Position numbers and translations under genes: made by a program | From: Pseudonocardia halophobica | Lineage (GTDB): Bacteria > Actinomycetota > Actinomycetes > Mycobacteriales > Pseudonocardiaceae | Length of the DNA: 64,000 bases | Assembly (NCBI RefSeq): GCF_027922425.1 | Contig: NZ_BSFQ01000004.1 | Location: 8,464-72,463 of the forward strand | Reading direction: 5' to 3' | Notes under the pieces: generated by a model | Databases searched by the model: none | The model's input: only the letters and a program-made list of their open reading frames with translations | What the model was told of the DNA's origin: nothing | Shown here: positions 31,279 through 38,792 of the stretch, piece by piece | How positions within the stretch are numbered: position 1 is the first letter of the stretch | Layout: every line of letters begins with the position of its first letter

Positions 31279-31355
31279 GCGCCCCCGAGCGCGGAACCCT
31301 TCCGCGCCCCCGAATGCGGAACCCGCCTCCGTGCCCCCGAGCGCGAAAGCCACTC
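31279..31355. repeat. degenerate 24-27-bp tandem repeats
   Basis: Three imperfect copies of CGCGCCCCCGAGCGCGGAAC beginning near 31279, 31303 and 31330. Non-coding, immediately after the peptide-gene terminator. Confidence 0.65.
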
Positions 31356-31443
31356 CCTCGCGGAGCCCCCTCACGCCGCCCGTGTCCTCGAGGCCGCCGG
31401 CCACCCCCTGCCACCCGGTGTTGCTCGGCCGTCCGGCGTAGCG

Positions 31444-31496
31444 CCTGTTACCGGCTCTTTTCCGGTCCGGATCGATTCCGGACATCCTGTTACCGG
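31444..31496 (+). promoter_or_regulatory. putative operator of the betaine/dimethylglycine operon
   Basis: A perfect inverted repeat GTCCGGATCGATTCCGGAC (31465-31483) is flanked by two direct copies of CCTGTTACCGG (31444-31454 and 31486-31496) spaced 42 bp, four helical turns. It lies just upstream of the -35 at 31511, the place of an activator site. The regulator is unknown; the IclR protein at 36440 is a candidate. Confidence 0.55.
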
Positions 31497-31510
31497 TTGT
31501 CCTCCTCACC

Positions 31511-31540
31511 TTGACAGTGGGTGGCGTCTGCCCTCAACGT
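31511..31540 (+). promoter_or_regulatory. housekeeping-type promoter of the betaine operon
   Basis: TTGACA (31511-31516), 18 bp, CAACGT (31535-31540). The -35 is consensus and the -10 poor, which fits a promoter needing an activator. About 70 bases of leader follow to the ATG at 31611. Confidence 0.5.
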
Positions 31541-31610
31541 GTTGCGCGTGATGCTGCGCGTTCCGCAGTACGCACAGAGCCTGTCACACCGGCCTTCGAG
31601 GACGCGGCAC

Positions 31611-31970
31611 ATGAACTACGCCTGCCAGCTCGCCGATCTCCCGCGCGGCGCCGCCCTGCGACTCACGGACCTCCCCGGAAGTCCGCCCGTCGCCCTCTTC
31701 CACACCGACGACGGCGAGCTGTTCGCCGTCGACGACACCTGCACCCACGCCGACGCCTCCCTCGCCGACGGGTTCGTGGAGGACTGCGCCGTCGAGTGCC
31801 CGCTGCACGCGGCGATCTTCGACCTGCGCACGGGCGAGGCCGACGGGCTCGTGGCCCAGTACCCGGTCCGCACCCACACCGTGGTGATCGAGGACGGGGC
31901 GGTGTACGTCAAGCTCTCGGAGAAGATCCCGCACCTGCCCGCGGGCGCGCGCCGGTACGTGGCCTCATGA
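31611..31970 (+). CDS. Rieske [2Fe-2S] ferredoxin
   Basis: A 119-residue soluble Rieske protein. The cluster ligands are visible as CTHADASL and, about 20 residues on, CPLHAAIFD (C-x-H and C-x2-H). ELFAVDDTC precedes the first pair as in dioxygenase ferredoxins. It would carry electrons to the Rieske oxygenase two genes downstream or take them from the flavoenzyme between. ATG 31611; the stop overlaps the dimethylglycine oxidase ATG (ATGA). No ferredoxin reductase is found in the operon. Confidence 0.9.
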   Translation: MNYACQLADLPRGAALRLTDLPGSPPVALFHTDDGELFAVDDTCTHADASLADGFVEDCAVECPLHAAIFDLRTGEADGLVAQYPVRTHTVVIEDGAVYVKLSEKIPHLPAGARRYVAS

Positions 31971-34402
31971 GCGGCACGACCTCTCCCCGTGTCGTGGTCA
32001 TCGGCTCCGGCGTGGTCGGGGCCGCCGTGGCCGACGAGCTGACCGAGCGGGGCTGGACGGACGTCACCGTGCTGGACCGGGGCGCCCTGTCCCTGCCCGG
32101 CGGGTCCTCCTCGCACGCACCCGGGCTGGTGTTCCAGGCGAGCCCCTCGCGCACCCTCGCGCGGTTCGCGACGTACACCGTCGAGAAGATGAGCTCCCTC
32201 GACCTCGACGGCCGGTGGTGCTTCAACCCGGTCGGCGGCCTGGAGGTCGCGACCGAGCCCGCGCGCGTCGACGAGCTGTGGCGCCGGCACGGGTTCCTGA
32301 GCTCGGTGGGCGTCGAGTCGGCGGTCGTCGGGCCGGACGAGTGCGCCGCGCTGCACCCGCTGGTCCCGGCCGACCGCGTGCTGGCCGGCCTGCACATCCC
32401 GACGGACGGCCTGGCCAAGGCCCCCCGCGCGGTCGAGGCCCAGGCCCGGCGGGCGATCGCCCGCGGCGCGCGGTTCCTCGGCGAGCAGCGGGTCGTGGAG
32501 GTGTTGCGCGACAAGGGCCGGGTGACCGGCGTCCGGACCGAGTCGGCCTCCGCCGCCGACGGGCGGGGCGAGGACACCTTCCCGGCCGACGTCGTCGTGC
32601 AGTGCACCGGGTTCTGGGGTCCGCTGACCGGCGCGCTGGTCGACCTGCCCACCCCGCTGCTGCCGATGGCGCACCAGTACGCCCGCACCGCGCCGGTGCC
32701 GGGGCTGCGGGACCGGGGGACGCGGGAGGCCGTCGCGCCCATCCTGCGCCACCAGGACCGCGACCTGTACTTCCGCGAGCACGGCGAGCGCCTCGGCATC
32801 GGTTCCTACGCCCACCGGCCCATCCCGATCGACCCGGCGAACCTGCCGACGCACACCGAGATGCCGTCGTCGTTCGACTTCACGCCGGAGGACTGGGCGC
32901 CGGCCTACGCCGACGCGCAGGCGCTGCTGCCCGCGCTGCAGGGCGTGGAGATCGAGCACGGGTTCAACGGCGTGTTCTCCTTCACCGCCGACGGCATGCC
33001 GCTGCTCGGCGAGCACCCCGACCTGCAGGGCTACTGGGTCGCCGAGGCCGTGTGGGTCACGCACTCCTGCGGCGTCGCCCGGGCGCTGGCCGAGTGGCTG
33101 GTCGACGGGCACCCGTCGCTCGACGTCCACGCCTGCGACCTCAACCGCTTCACCGAGGCGCAGCGGAGCCCGGCGTACGTGGAGCAGCGCGCGTCCCGCA
33201 ACTTCGCCGAGGTCTACGACATCCTCCACCCGCTGGACCCGCCGGCCGGGCCGCGCCCGATGCGCACCAGCCCGTTCCACCTGCGCCAGCAGGAGCTCGG
33301 CGCGGTGTTCACCGAGATCGGCGGCTGGGAGCGGCCGCTGTGGTTCGCGTCCAACGCGGACCTGCCCGAGGTCGGCCGGATCCCCACCCGCGAGGGCTGG
33401 GCCGCGCGGCACTGGTCGCCGGTCGCAGGGGCCGAGGCGCTCGCGACGCGGGACCGGGTGGGCCTCTACGACATGACCCCGCTGACCCGCGTCGAGGTCT
33501 CCGGGCCGGGCGCTTGTGCCTTCCTCGACGGCCTGACCAGCAACAACGTCGACGTCGCGGTGGGCCGGGTCGTCTACACCCTCATGCTCACCGAGACCGG
33601 GGGCGTGCTCTCCGACCTCACCGTGACCCGCCTGGGCGAGGAGCTGTTCCAGGTCGGGGCCAACGGCGAGGTGGACGTCGACCGGCTGCGCCGGCTCGCG
33701 CCCGCGGGGGTCTCGGTCCGGGACGTCACCGCCGGGACCTGCGGCGTCGGGCTCTGGGGCCCGCGGGCCCTCGACGTCCTCTCGTCGGTGAGCGCCGACG
33801 ACCTCTCCTTCGGCTACTTCCGCGCGAAGAGGATCCACATCGGCGCGGTCCCGGTGCTCGCCCTGCGCGTGTCCTACGTCGGCGAGCTGGGCTGGGAGCT
33901 CTACACCTCCGCCGACCAGGGCCTGGCGCTGTGGGACGCGCTGTGGGCCGCCGGCGCCGAGCACGGCATGGTCGCCGCGGGCCGGCACGCGTTCACGAGC
34001 CTGCGGCTGGAGAAGGGCTACCGGGCCAGCGGCGTGGACATGACCAGCGAGGACCTGCCCGCCGAGGCCGGGCTCGCGTTCGCCGTCAAGCCGGGGGAGT
34101 ACCCGGGTGCCGCGGCGGTGTCGGCCGAGCCGCGCCGCCGGCTGGTCCCCGTCCTGATGGACGACCCGGGCGACATCGTCATGGGCGCCGAGCCGGTCTA
34201 CTCCGGCGACACCGCCGTCGGGTACGTGACCAGCGCGGCCTACGGCCCGACGATCGACGCCGGCATCGCCTACGCCTGGCTGCCGGCCGACCTCGCCGCC
34301 CCGGGCACCCCGGTGGCCGTCGAGTACTTCGGTGCCCGCCTGCCCGGCGTCGTCGCCGCCGAGCCCCTGTTCGACCCCGAGGGGAAGCGCCTCCGCCCAT
34401 GA
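31967..34402 (+). CDS. dimethylglycine oxidase-type flavoenzyme (FAD + folate domains)
   Basis: An 811-residue fusion closely patterned like Arthrobacter dimethylglycine oxidase. FAD domain: VVVIGSGVVGAAVADEL, and GGSSSHAPGLVFQASPSRT (His at about 50, the motif that carries the covalent flavin in characterised relatives), ending with GFNGVFSFTADGMPLLGE and YWVAEAVWVTHSCGVA. The C-terminal half is a GcvT-type folate domain (YDMTPLTRVEVSGPGA, RLEKGYRASGVDMTSEDLP). Reaction: dimethylglycine to sarcosine, passing the carbon to tetrahydrofolate. It overlaps both neighbours by ATGA, so the three enzymes are co-translated. High confidence for family; sarcosine or another N-methyl amine is possible as substrate. 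Confidence 0.92.
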   Translation: MSGTTSPRVVVIGSGVVGAAVADELTERGWTDVTVLDRGALSLPGGSSSHAPGLVFQASPSRTLARFATYTVEKMSSLDLDGRWCFNPVGGLEVATEPARVDELWRRHGFLSSVGVESAVVGPDECAALHPLVPADRVLAGLHIPTDGLAKAPRAVEAQARRAIARGARFLGEQRVVEVLRDKGRVTGVRTESASAADGRGEDTFPADVVVQCTGFWGPLTGALVDLPTPLLPMAHQYARTAPVPGLRDRGTREAVAPILRHQDRDLYFREHGERLGIGSYAHRPIPIDPANLPTHTEMPSSFDFTPEDWAPAYADAQALLPALQGVEIEHGFNGVFSFTADGMPLLGEHPDLQGYWVAEAVWVTHSCGVARALAEWLVDGHPSLDVHACDLNRFTEAQRSPAYVEQRASRNFAEVYDILHPLDPPAGPRPMRTSPFHLRQQELGAVFTEIGGWERPLWFASNADLPEVGRIPTREGWAARHWSPVAGAEALATRDRVGLYDMTPLTRVEVSGPGACAFLDGLTSNNVDVAVGRVVYTLMLTETGGVLSDLTVTRLGEELFQVGANGEVDVDRLRRLAPAGVSVRDVTAGTCGVGLWGPRALDVLSSVSADDLSFGYFRAKRIHIGAVPVLALRVSYVGELGWELYTSADQGLALWDALWAAGAEHGMVAAGRHAFTSLRLEKGYRASGVDMTSEDLPAEAGLAFAVKPGEYPGAAAVSAEPRRRLVPVLMDDPGDIVMGAEPVYSGDTAVGYVTSAAYGPTIDAGIAYAWLPADLAAPGTPVAVEYFGARLPGVVAAEPLFDPEGKRLRP

Positions 34403-35736
34403 CCGCACTCGAGCAGCCCCCGGTCACCGCCCCGACGGTCGGCCCCGCGAGCTCCGTGAGCTCCGCCTCCGCCCCGATGGTCGGCTCCGCAAGCTCCGCC
34501 TCCGCCCCGATGGTCGGCTCCGCAAGCTCCGCCTCCGCCCCGATGGTCGGCTCCGCAGGCTCCGCCTCCGCCCCGATGGTCGGCTCCGCAGGCTCCGCCT
34601 CCGCCCCGATGGTCGGCTCCGCAGGCTCCGCCTCCGGCGGCAGCCTCGTGCCCACCCTGCCCGGGCACTGGTACACCGATCCCGCGATCTTCGCGGCCGA
34701 GCAGGAACGCATCGTCGAGGCGGGGTGGGTGTGCGTCGCCCTCGCCGCGGACCTCGACGCCCCCGGCGCCTACCGCACGGTGCAGGTGGGGCGGGAGTCC
34801 GTCGTCGTCGTGAAGGGGCGGGACAAGCAGGTCCGCGCCTTCTTCAACGTCTGCCGGCACCGCGGCGCGCAGCTGTGCGTCGAGCCCGCGGGACAGGTGC
34901 GGAACAAGCTGCAGTGCCCGTACCACGCCTGGACCTACGACCTCACCGGCAAGCTGATCGCGGCGCCGAACCTCACGCAGATGCCGGACGTCGACCGGTT
35001 CGCCAACGGCCTCGCGCCCGTCGCGGTCCGGGAGTGGCTCGGCTATGTCTGGGTCTGCGTGGCCGAGCAGCCGCCCTCGTTCGAGGACGAGGTGATCGGC
35101 GCGGTGATCACCCGGCTCGGGGACGTCGAGTCGATCGACCACTACGGCGTGGAGAACCTGAAGCTCGCGCGGCGGATCAGCTACGACGTGCAGGCGAACT
35201 GGAAGCTGATCGTCGAGAACTTCATGGAGTGCTACCACTGCGCGACGATCCACCCGGAGCTCACCGAGGTGCTCCCGGAGTTCGCCGACGGGTACGCCGC
35301 GCAGTACTACGTGGGGCACGGCGCCGAGTTCGGCGAGCAGGTGCAGGGCTTCACGGTCGACGGCTCGGCCGGGCACGCCCGCATCCCGGGCATCGCCGAG
35401 GACCAGGACCGGAGGTACTACGCGATCACGATCCGCCCCGGTGTGTTCGTGAACCTCGTGCCCGACCACGTCATCATGCACCGGATGACCCCGGTCGCGG
35501 CGGACCGCACCCTGGTCGAGTGCGACTGGTTGTTCCTGCCGGAGGTCGTGGGGTCCGGTGTGGACCTGGACCGTTCGGTGGAGCTGTTCCACCGGGTCAA
35601 CGAGCAGGACTTCGCCGCCTGCGAGCGCACCCAGCCCGCCATGTCCAGCCGCGTCTACGCCCACGGCGGCGCGCTGGTCCCCAGCGAGCACCACATCGCC
35701 GAGTTCCACCACTGGGTGCAGGACCGCCTGCGCTGA
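34399..35736 (+). CDS. Rieske oxygenase, glycine-betaine demethylase type
   Basis: A 445-residue oxygenase. Rieske ligands are CRHRGAQL (about 152-154) and CPYHAWTYD (about 173-176). The mononuclear iron site is ENFMECYHCATIHPEL, with E277, H280 and H285, and a later Asp. The Glu and spacing follow glycine-betaine monooxygenase GbcA/choline monooxygenase. Expected reaction: glycine betaine to dimethylglycine plus formaldehyde, feeding the upstream oxidase. Odd feature: residues 22-77 are five 11-residue repeats (SASAPMVGSAS type) from a DNA repeat that has expanded inside the gene, ahead of the Rieske domain. ATG 34399 overlaps the previous stop. Confidence 0.9.
   Translation: MTALEQPPVTAPTVGPASSVSSASAPMVGSASSASAPMVGSASSASAPMVGSAGSASAPMVGSAGSASAPMVGSAGSASGGSLVPTLPGHWYTDPAIFAAEQERIVEAGWVCVALAADLDAPGAYRTVQVGRESVVVVKGRDKQVRAFFNVCRHRGAQLCVEPAGQVRNKLQCPYHAWTYDLTGKLIAAPNLTQMPDVDRFANGLAPVAVREWLGYVWVCVAEQPPSFEDEVIGAVITRLGDVESIDHYGVENLKLARRISYDVQANWKLIVENFMECYHCATIHPELTEVLPEFADGYAAQYYVGHGAEFGEQVQGFTVDGSAGHARIPGIAEDQDRRYYAITIRPGVFVNLVPDHVIMHRMTPVAADRTLVECDWLFLPEVVGSGVDLDRSVELFHRVNEQDFAACERTQPAMSSRVYAHGGALVPSEHHIAEFHHWVQDRLR
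34462..34626 (+). repeat. 33-bp in-frame repeats inside the Rieske oxygenase gene
   Basis: Five tandem 33-bp units (starts 34462, 34495, 34528, 34561, 34594) and a partial sixth. The first copies read GGCTCCGCAAGCTCCGCC, the last GGCTCCGCAGGCTCCGCC. On the other strand they share GCGGAGCTTGCGGAGC and the CGAGCATC-like flank with the intergenic 31-bp array at 11346, so the same repeat family sits here in coding DNA. The period of 33 keeps the frame. Confidence 0.9.
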
Positions 35737-35747
35737 CCCGCCCGTCC

Positions 35748-35779
35748 GCGGTCGGTGGTGCCGGAGCGCCACCGACCGC
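35748..35779. terminator. bidirectional hairpin terminator
   Basis: Perfect 11-bp stem GCGGTCGGTGG (35748-35758) with its complement (35769-35779) between the convergent Rieske oxygenase and vapC genes. Confidence 0.8.
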
Positions 35780-35781
35780 GC

Positions 35782-36168
35782 TCAGTACGGCGCGGTGAGG
35801 CCCTCGAACATCGGGAAGTGCCTCACGTTCCGGGTCCACAGAGGTGCATCGAGGTGGGCGGCGGTGGCCGCGATGACGAAGTCCGGGACGTCGACGCCGC
35901 GGTGCGACGCCCGGTACCGGCGGGCGTAGGCACCGGCCCGCTCGGCCACGGCGTCGTCGAGCGGCACGAGCAGCAGGGCGTCGAGCAGCCCGCGGACCGC
36001 GGCCTTCTCCGGGCTGCGCATGCCGCGCAGCAGTTCGACCTTCGTCAGCGTGGCCGCGGCGAGCTGCTCGCCCTCGTCGTAGGCGCGGTCGAGCGCCGTC
36101 CGGCAGCCCTCGTGGCCGCGCAGCAGGTCGACCAGGACGGACGTGTCGAGCAGGATCAGCGGGTCCAC
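35782..36168 (-). CDS. vapC: VapC-type PIN-domain ribonuclease toxin
   Basis: A 128-residue PIN protein. The acidic metal site is visible: D in LILLDTSVLVDLLRG, E in LTKVELLRG and D in GVDVPDFVIAATA, then ARNV-type WTRNVRHF near the end. It would cleave RNA when freed from its antitoxin. GTG 36168 overlaps the vapB gene by 13 bp, the usual antitoxin-first order. Located between the two halves of the betaine island, a typical position for small mobile modules. Confidence 0.9.
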   Translation of the reverse strand: MDPLILLDTSVLVDLLRGHEGCRTALDRAYDEGEQLAAATLTKVELLRGMRSPEKAAVRGLLDALLLVPLDDAVAERAGAYARRYRASHRGVDVPDFVIAATAAHLDAPLWTRNVRHFPMFEGLTAPY

Positions 36169-36425
36169 CCCAGCCGGGCGTCGCGATCGGCCCAGGCACC
36201 CCGGGCGCGGTCGACGTACTCCTCGCCGGCCAGGTCGTCGAAGTCGCCCTCGTCCGCCGCGCCGAACGCCCCGTCGAGTGCGGCGCGCAGGGCCGCCCGC
36301 GACGTGCCGTACCGCTTCTCCACCGCATCGCGCACGAGGTCGCCGATGGAGCGGCCGGTACGTGCCGACTCCTCGCGCAGGCGCAGGTACTGCTCGTCCT
36401 CGAGCAGGACCTGGGTGCGGTGCAT
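36156..36425 (-). CDS. vapB: VapB-type ribbon-helix-helix antitoxin
   Basis: An 89-residue protein. The N-terminal 45 residues form a ribbon-helix-helix (TQVLLEDEQYLRLREESART, GRSIGDLVRDAVEKRYG) for DNA binding. The acidic C-terminus (DEGDFDDLAGEEYVDRARG, DARLGWTR) would wrap the toxin. ATG 36425. The operator directly upstream indicates self-repression by the VapBC complex. A TAGCCT element six bases before the ATG, inside the operator, suggests a leaderless transcript. Confidence 0.88.
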   Translation of the reverse strand: MHRTQVLLEDEQYLRLREESARTGRSIGDLVRDAVEKRYGTSRAALRAALDGAFGAADEGDFDDLAGEEYVDRARGAWADRDARLGWTR

Positions 36426-36441
36426 GATGTAAGGCTACATC
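36426..36441 (-). promoter_or_regulatory. vapBC operator
   Basis: Perfect inverted repeat GATGTA-AGGC-TACATC touching the vapB start codon and containing the probable -10 (TAGCCT on the minus strand). It ends at the stop codon of the IclR gene. Occupancy would block transcription. Confidence 0.75.
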
Positions 36442-37231
36442 ACTCCTGGTCCCACCAGCCCAACCTGCGGCTGATGTCCCGGGCGGCGGTGACGACCGTC
36501 GGGGCGAGGTCCTCGAGGCGCTCCGGCGGGAGGCGGTAGGCGGGGCCGGAGAGGGACAGCGCCGCGGCGACCCCGCCGGTCTGGTCCCGGACGGGCGCGG
36601 CCACGGCGTTGAGCCCGACCTCGTACTCCTCGACGACGACCGCGTACCCCGTCGCCCGGACCCGCCCCAGGTCGGCGACGACCTCGTCGCGGGTGGTGAG
36701 GGTGTTCTCCGTGAACCGCTCCGGATGGTCGAGCACGTCCTTGAGCAGCGGGTTCAGGTCGGCGGGCTCGAGCCAGGCGATCAGTGCCTTGCCGCTGGAC
36801 GTGCAGTGCAACGGGGTGATGCGGCCGATCCAGTTGTAGGTCAGCACGGTCGAGGGGCCGCGGGCCTGGTGCACGTTGACGGCGTGCCGGTCCTGCAGCA
36901 CGGCGATGTTGACGGTCTCGCCGAACTCCTGGGCCAGCCGCTCGCAGGCCTCCCGGCCCAGCCGCGTGACGTCGAGCCGCCCGGAGACGGCGCCGGCCAG
37001 CGGGATCAGTCCGAACCCGAGGGTGTACTTGCCGCGGTCCGTGGCCTGCTCGACGAGTCCCCGGTCCTCCAGCGCGCCGAGCAGCCGGAAGGCGGTGGAC
37101 TTGTGGACGTCGAGCTCGGCGGCCACCTCGCTGACCCCGGCCTCCCCGCGGCGGGCCAGGATCTCGAGGACGGTGATGGCGCGGTCCACGGACTGCACGC
37201 CCCCGTCGCGTGGGCGCTCCGTGTTGCTCAT
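36440..37231 (-). CDS. IclR-family transcriptional regulator
   Basis: A 263-residue regulator. N-terminal winged helix: VQSVDRAITVLEILARRGEA, VSEVAAELDVHKSTAFRLLGAL. C-terminal ligand domain: ITPLHCTSSGKALIAWL and GYAVVVEEYEVGLNAVAAPVRD. The true start is ATG 37231, only six bases from a TATAGT -10, giving a leaderless mRNA; longer frames are rejected. It is divergent from the aldehyde dehydrogenase operon, so choline or betaine metabolites are the likely effectors (inference). Confidence 0.93.
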   Translation of the reverse strand: MSNTERPRDGGVQSVDRAITVLEILARRGEAGVSEVAAELDVHKSTAFRLLGALEDRGLVEQATDRGKYTLGFGLIPLAGAVSGRLDVTRLGREACERLAQEFGETVNIAVLQDRHAVNVHQARGPSTVLTYNWIGRITPLHCTSSGKALIAWLEPADLNPLLKDVLDHPERFTENTLTTRDEVVADLGRVRATGYAVVVEEYEVGLNAVAAPVRDQTGGVAAALSLSGPAYRLPPERLEDLAPTVVTAARDISRRLGWWDQE

Positions 37232-37237
37232 GGCGGA

Positions 37238-37243
37238 ACTATA
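37238..37243 (-). promoter_or_regulatory. -10 element of the IclR gene
   Basis: TATAGT on the minus strand, six bases before the ATG at 37231. No clear -35 was picked. It predicts a leaderless transcript and fixes the start codon. Confidence 0.55.
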
Positions 37244-37265
37244 GTCGTCGTGTCGCCCGATCTGC

Positions 37266-37294
37266 TTGACCGTGCAGGGTGATCGGAGCACTCT
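37266..37294 (+). promoter_or_regulatory. promoter of the aldehyde dehydrogenase operon
   Basis: TTGACC (37266-37271), 17 bp, CACTCT, then seven bases to the GTG at 37302. The -10 is weak, suggesting control by the divergent IclR protein. Leaderless start inferred. Confidence 0.4.
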
Positions 37295-37301
37295 CACCGC
37301 C

Positions 37302-38774
37302 GTGCCAGACCTCTTCGTCGACGGCGGGTGGACCTCCGGGTCGGGTGGGTCCGCCCAGGTGGTGAACCCCTTCGACGCCTCGGTGGTGCGGTCGGTGGAC
37401 CAGGCCTCGGCGGCCGATGTGGACCGTGCGGTGGCCGCCGCGCGCCGGGCCTTCGACGACACCGCGGGGCCCTGGCGGACCACCGAGGCACCCGAGCGGG
37501 GCGCGCTGCTCCGTCGCATCGCCGGCCTCCTCGTGCGCGACAAGGAGGAGATCGCGCACACCGAGACCCTCGACACCGGCAAGACACTGCCCGAGAGCCG
37601 GATCGACGTCGACGACGTCACCGCGGTCTTCCGCTTCTACGCCGACCTGGCCGACAAGGACGCCGGACGCCTGGTCGAGACCGGGATCCCGGCCGTCGTC
37701 AGCCGGGTGGTGCACGAGCCGGTCGGCGTGTGCGCGCTGGTCACGCCGTGGAACTACCCGCTGCTGCAGCTGTCGTGGAAGGTCGCGCCCGCGCTGGCGG
37801 CGGGCAACACGATGGTGATCAAGCCCAGCGAGGTCACCCCGCTCACCTCGATCCACCTCGTGAAGCTGTGCGAGGAGGCCGGGGTCCCGGCCGGCGTCGT
37901 CAACATCGTGCTGGGCGACGGGCCCACGGTCGGCGCCCCGCTGACGGGCCACCCCGACGTCGACATGGTCAGCTTCACCGGCGGCCTCGCCACCGGCCGC
38001 GCGATCATCCGCGCCTCGGCCGAGACGATCAAGCGCACGGCCGTGGAGCTCGGTGGCAAGAACCCGAACATCGTCTTCGCCGACACCGACTTCGAGCTGG
38101 CCGTGGACTACGCGATGCTCGCGGTGTTCCTGCACTCCGGGCAGGTGTGCTCAGCGGGGGCGCGGCTCATCGTCGAGGACTCCCTGCACGACGACCTGGT
38201 CGCCGAGGTCGCCCGGCGCGCCGGCCGGATCCGGCTGGGCAACGGCCTGGAGGAGGGCGTCGAGGTCGGGCCGCTGGTGTCCGAGGCGCACCGGGCCAAG
38301 ATCGAGGGCTTCGTGGGCGCGGCGCGGGAGGAGGGCGCGACGGTGGTGTGCGGCGGCGCCCGCCCGGACGACCCCGCGCTGGCCAAGGGCTTCTTCTACC
38401 TGCCGACGGTGATCACCGACGTCACCCGCGACATGCGGGTGATCCGGGAGGAGACCTTCGGGCCGATCCTCACGGTCGAGCGCTTCAGCACCGAGGAGCA
38501 GGCGATCGAGCTGGGCAACGACACCGAGTACGGCCTGGCCGGCGCGGTGTTCACCCGGGACATGGGCCGCGCGCACCGGGTCGCCTCGGCGCTGCGGCAC
38601 GGCACCGTGTGGATCAACGACTACCACCCGTACGTGCCCGGTGCGGAGTGGGGCGGGATGAAGCGGTCCGGCAACGGCCGCGAGCTCGGGCACGCCGGCC
38701 TCCACGAGTACCAGGAGGCCAAGCACGTGTGGCACAACACCGCCCCCGCGCCGCAGGGGTGGTTCAAGGGCTGA
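37302..38774 (+). CDS. betB: betaine-aldehyde-type NAD(P) aldehyde dehydrogenase
   Basis: A 490-residue ALDH. The cofactor and active-site marks are TPWNYPLLQLSWKVAPALAA, FTGGLATGRAI, general base Glu in VELGGKNPNIVF and the nucleophile Cys in FLHSGQVCSAGARL. The match to betaine aldehyde dehydrogenase rests on pattern and on the neighbours (choline-dehydrogenase-like oxidase, permease, betaine demethylase). Reaction: betaine aldehyde to glycine betaine. GTG 37302. First gene of a three-gene operon; the permease follows 18 bp on. Confidence 0.85.
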   Translation: MPDLFVDGGWTSGSGGSAQVVNPFDASVVRSVDQASAADVDRAVAAARRAFDDTAGPWRTTEAPERGALLRRIAGLLVRDKEEIAHTETLDTGKTLPESRIDVDDVTAVFRFYADLADKDAGRLVETGIPAVVSRVVHEPVGVCALVTPWNYPLLQLSWKVAPALAAGNTMVIKPSEVTPLTSIHLVKLCEEAGVPAGVVNIVLGDGPTVGAPLTGHPDVDMVSFTGGLATGRAIIRASAETIKRTAVELGGKNPNIVFADTDFELAVDYAMLAVFLHSGQVCSAGARLIVEDSLHDDLVAEVARRAGRIRLGNGLEEGVEVGPLVSEAHRAKIEGFVGAAREEGATVVCGGARPDDPALAKGFFYLPTVITDVTRDMRVIREETFGPILTVERFSTEEQAIELGNDTEYGLAGAVFTRDMGRAHRVASALRHGTVWINDYHPYVPGAEWGGMKRSGNGRELGHAGLHEYQEAKHVWHNTAPAPQGWFKG

Positions 38775-38792
38775 TCCTCGTCGGAGGCCTGT

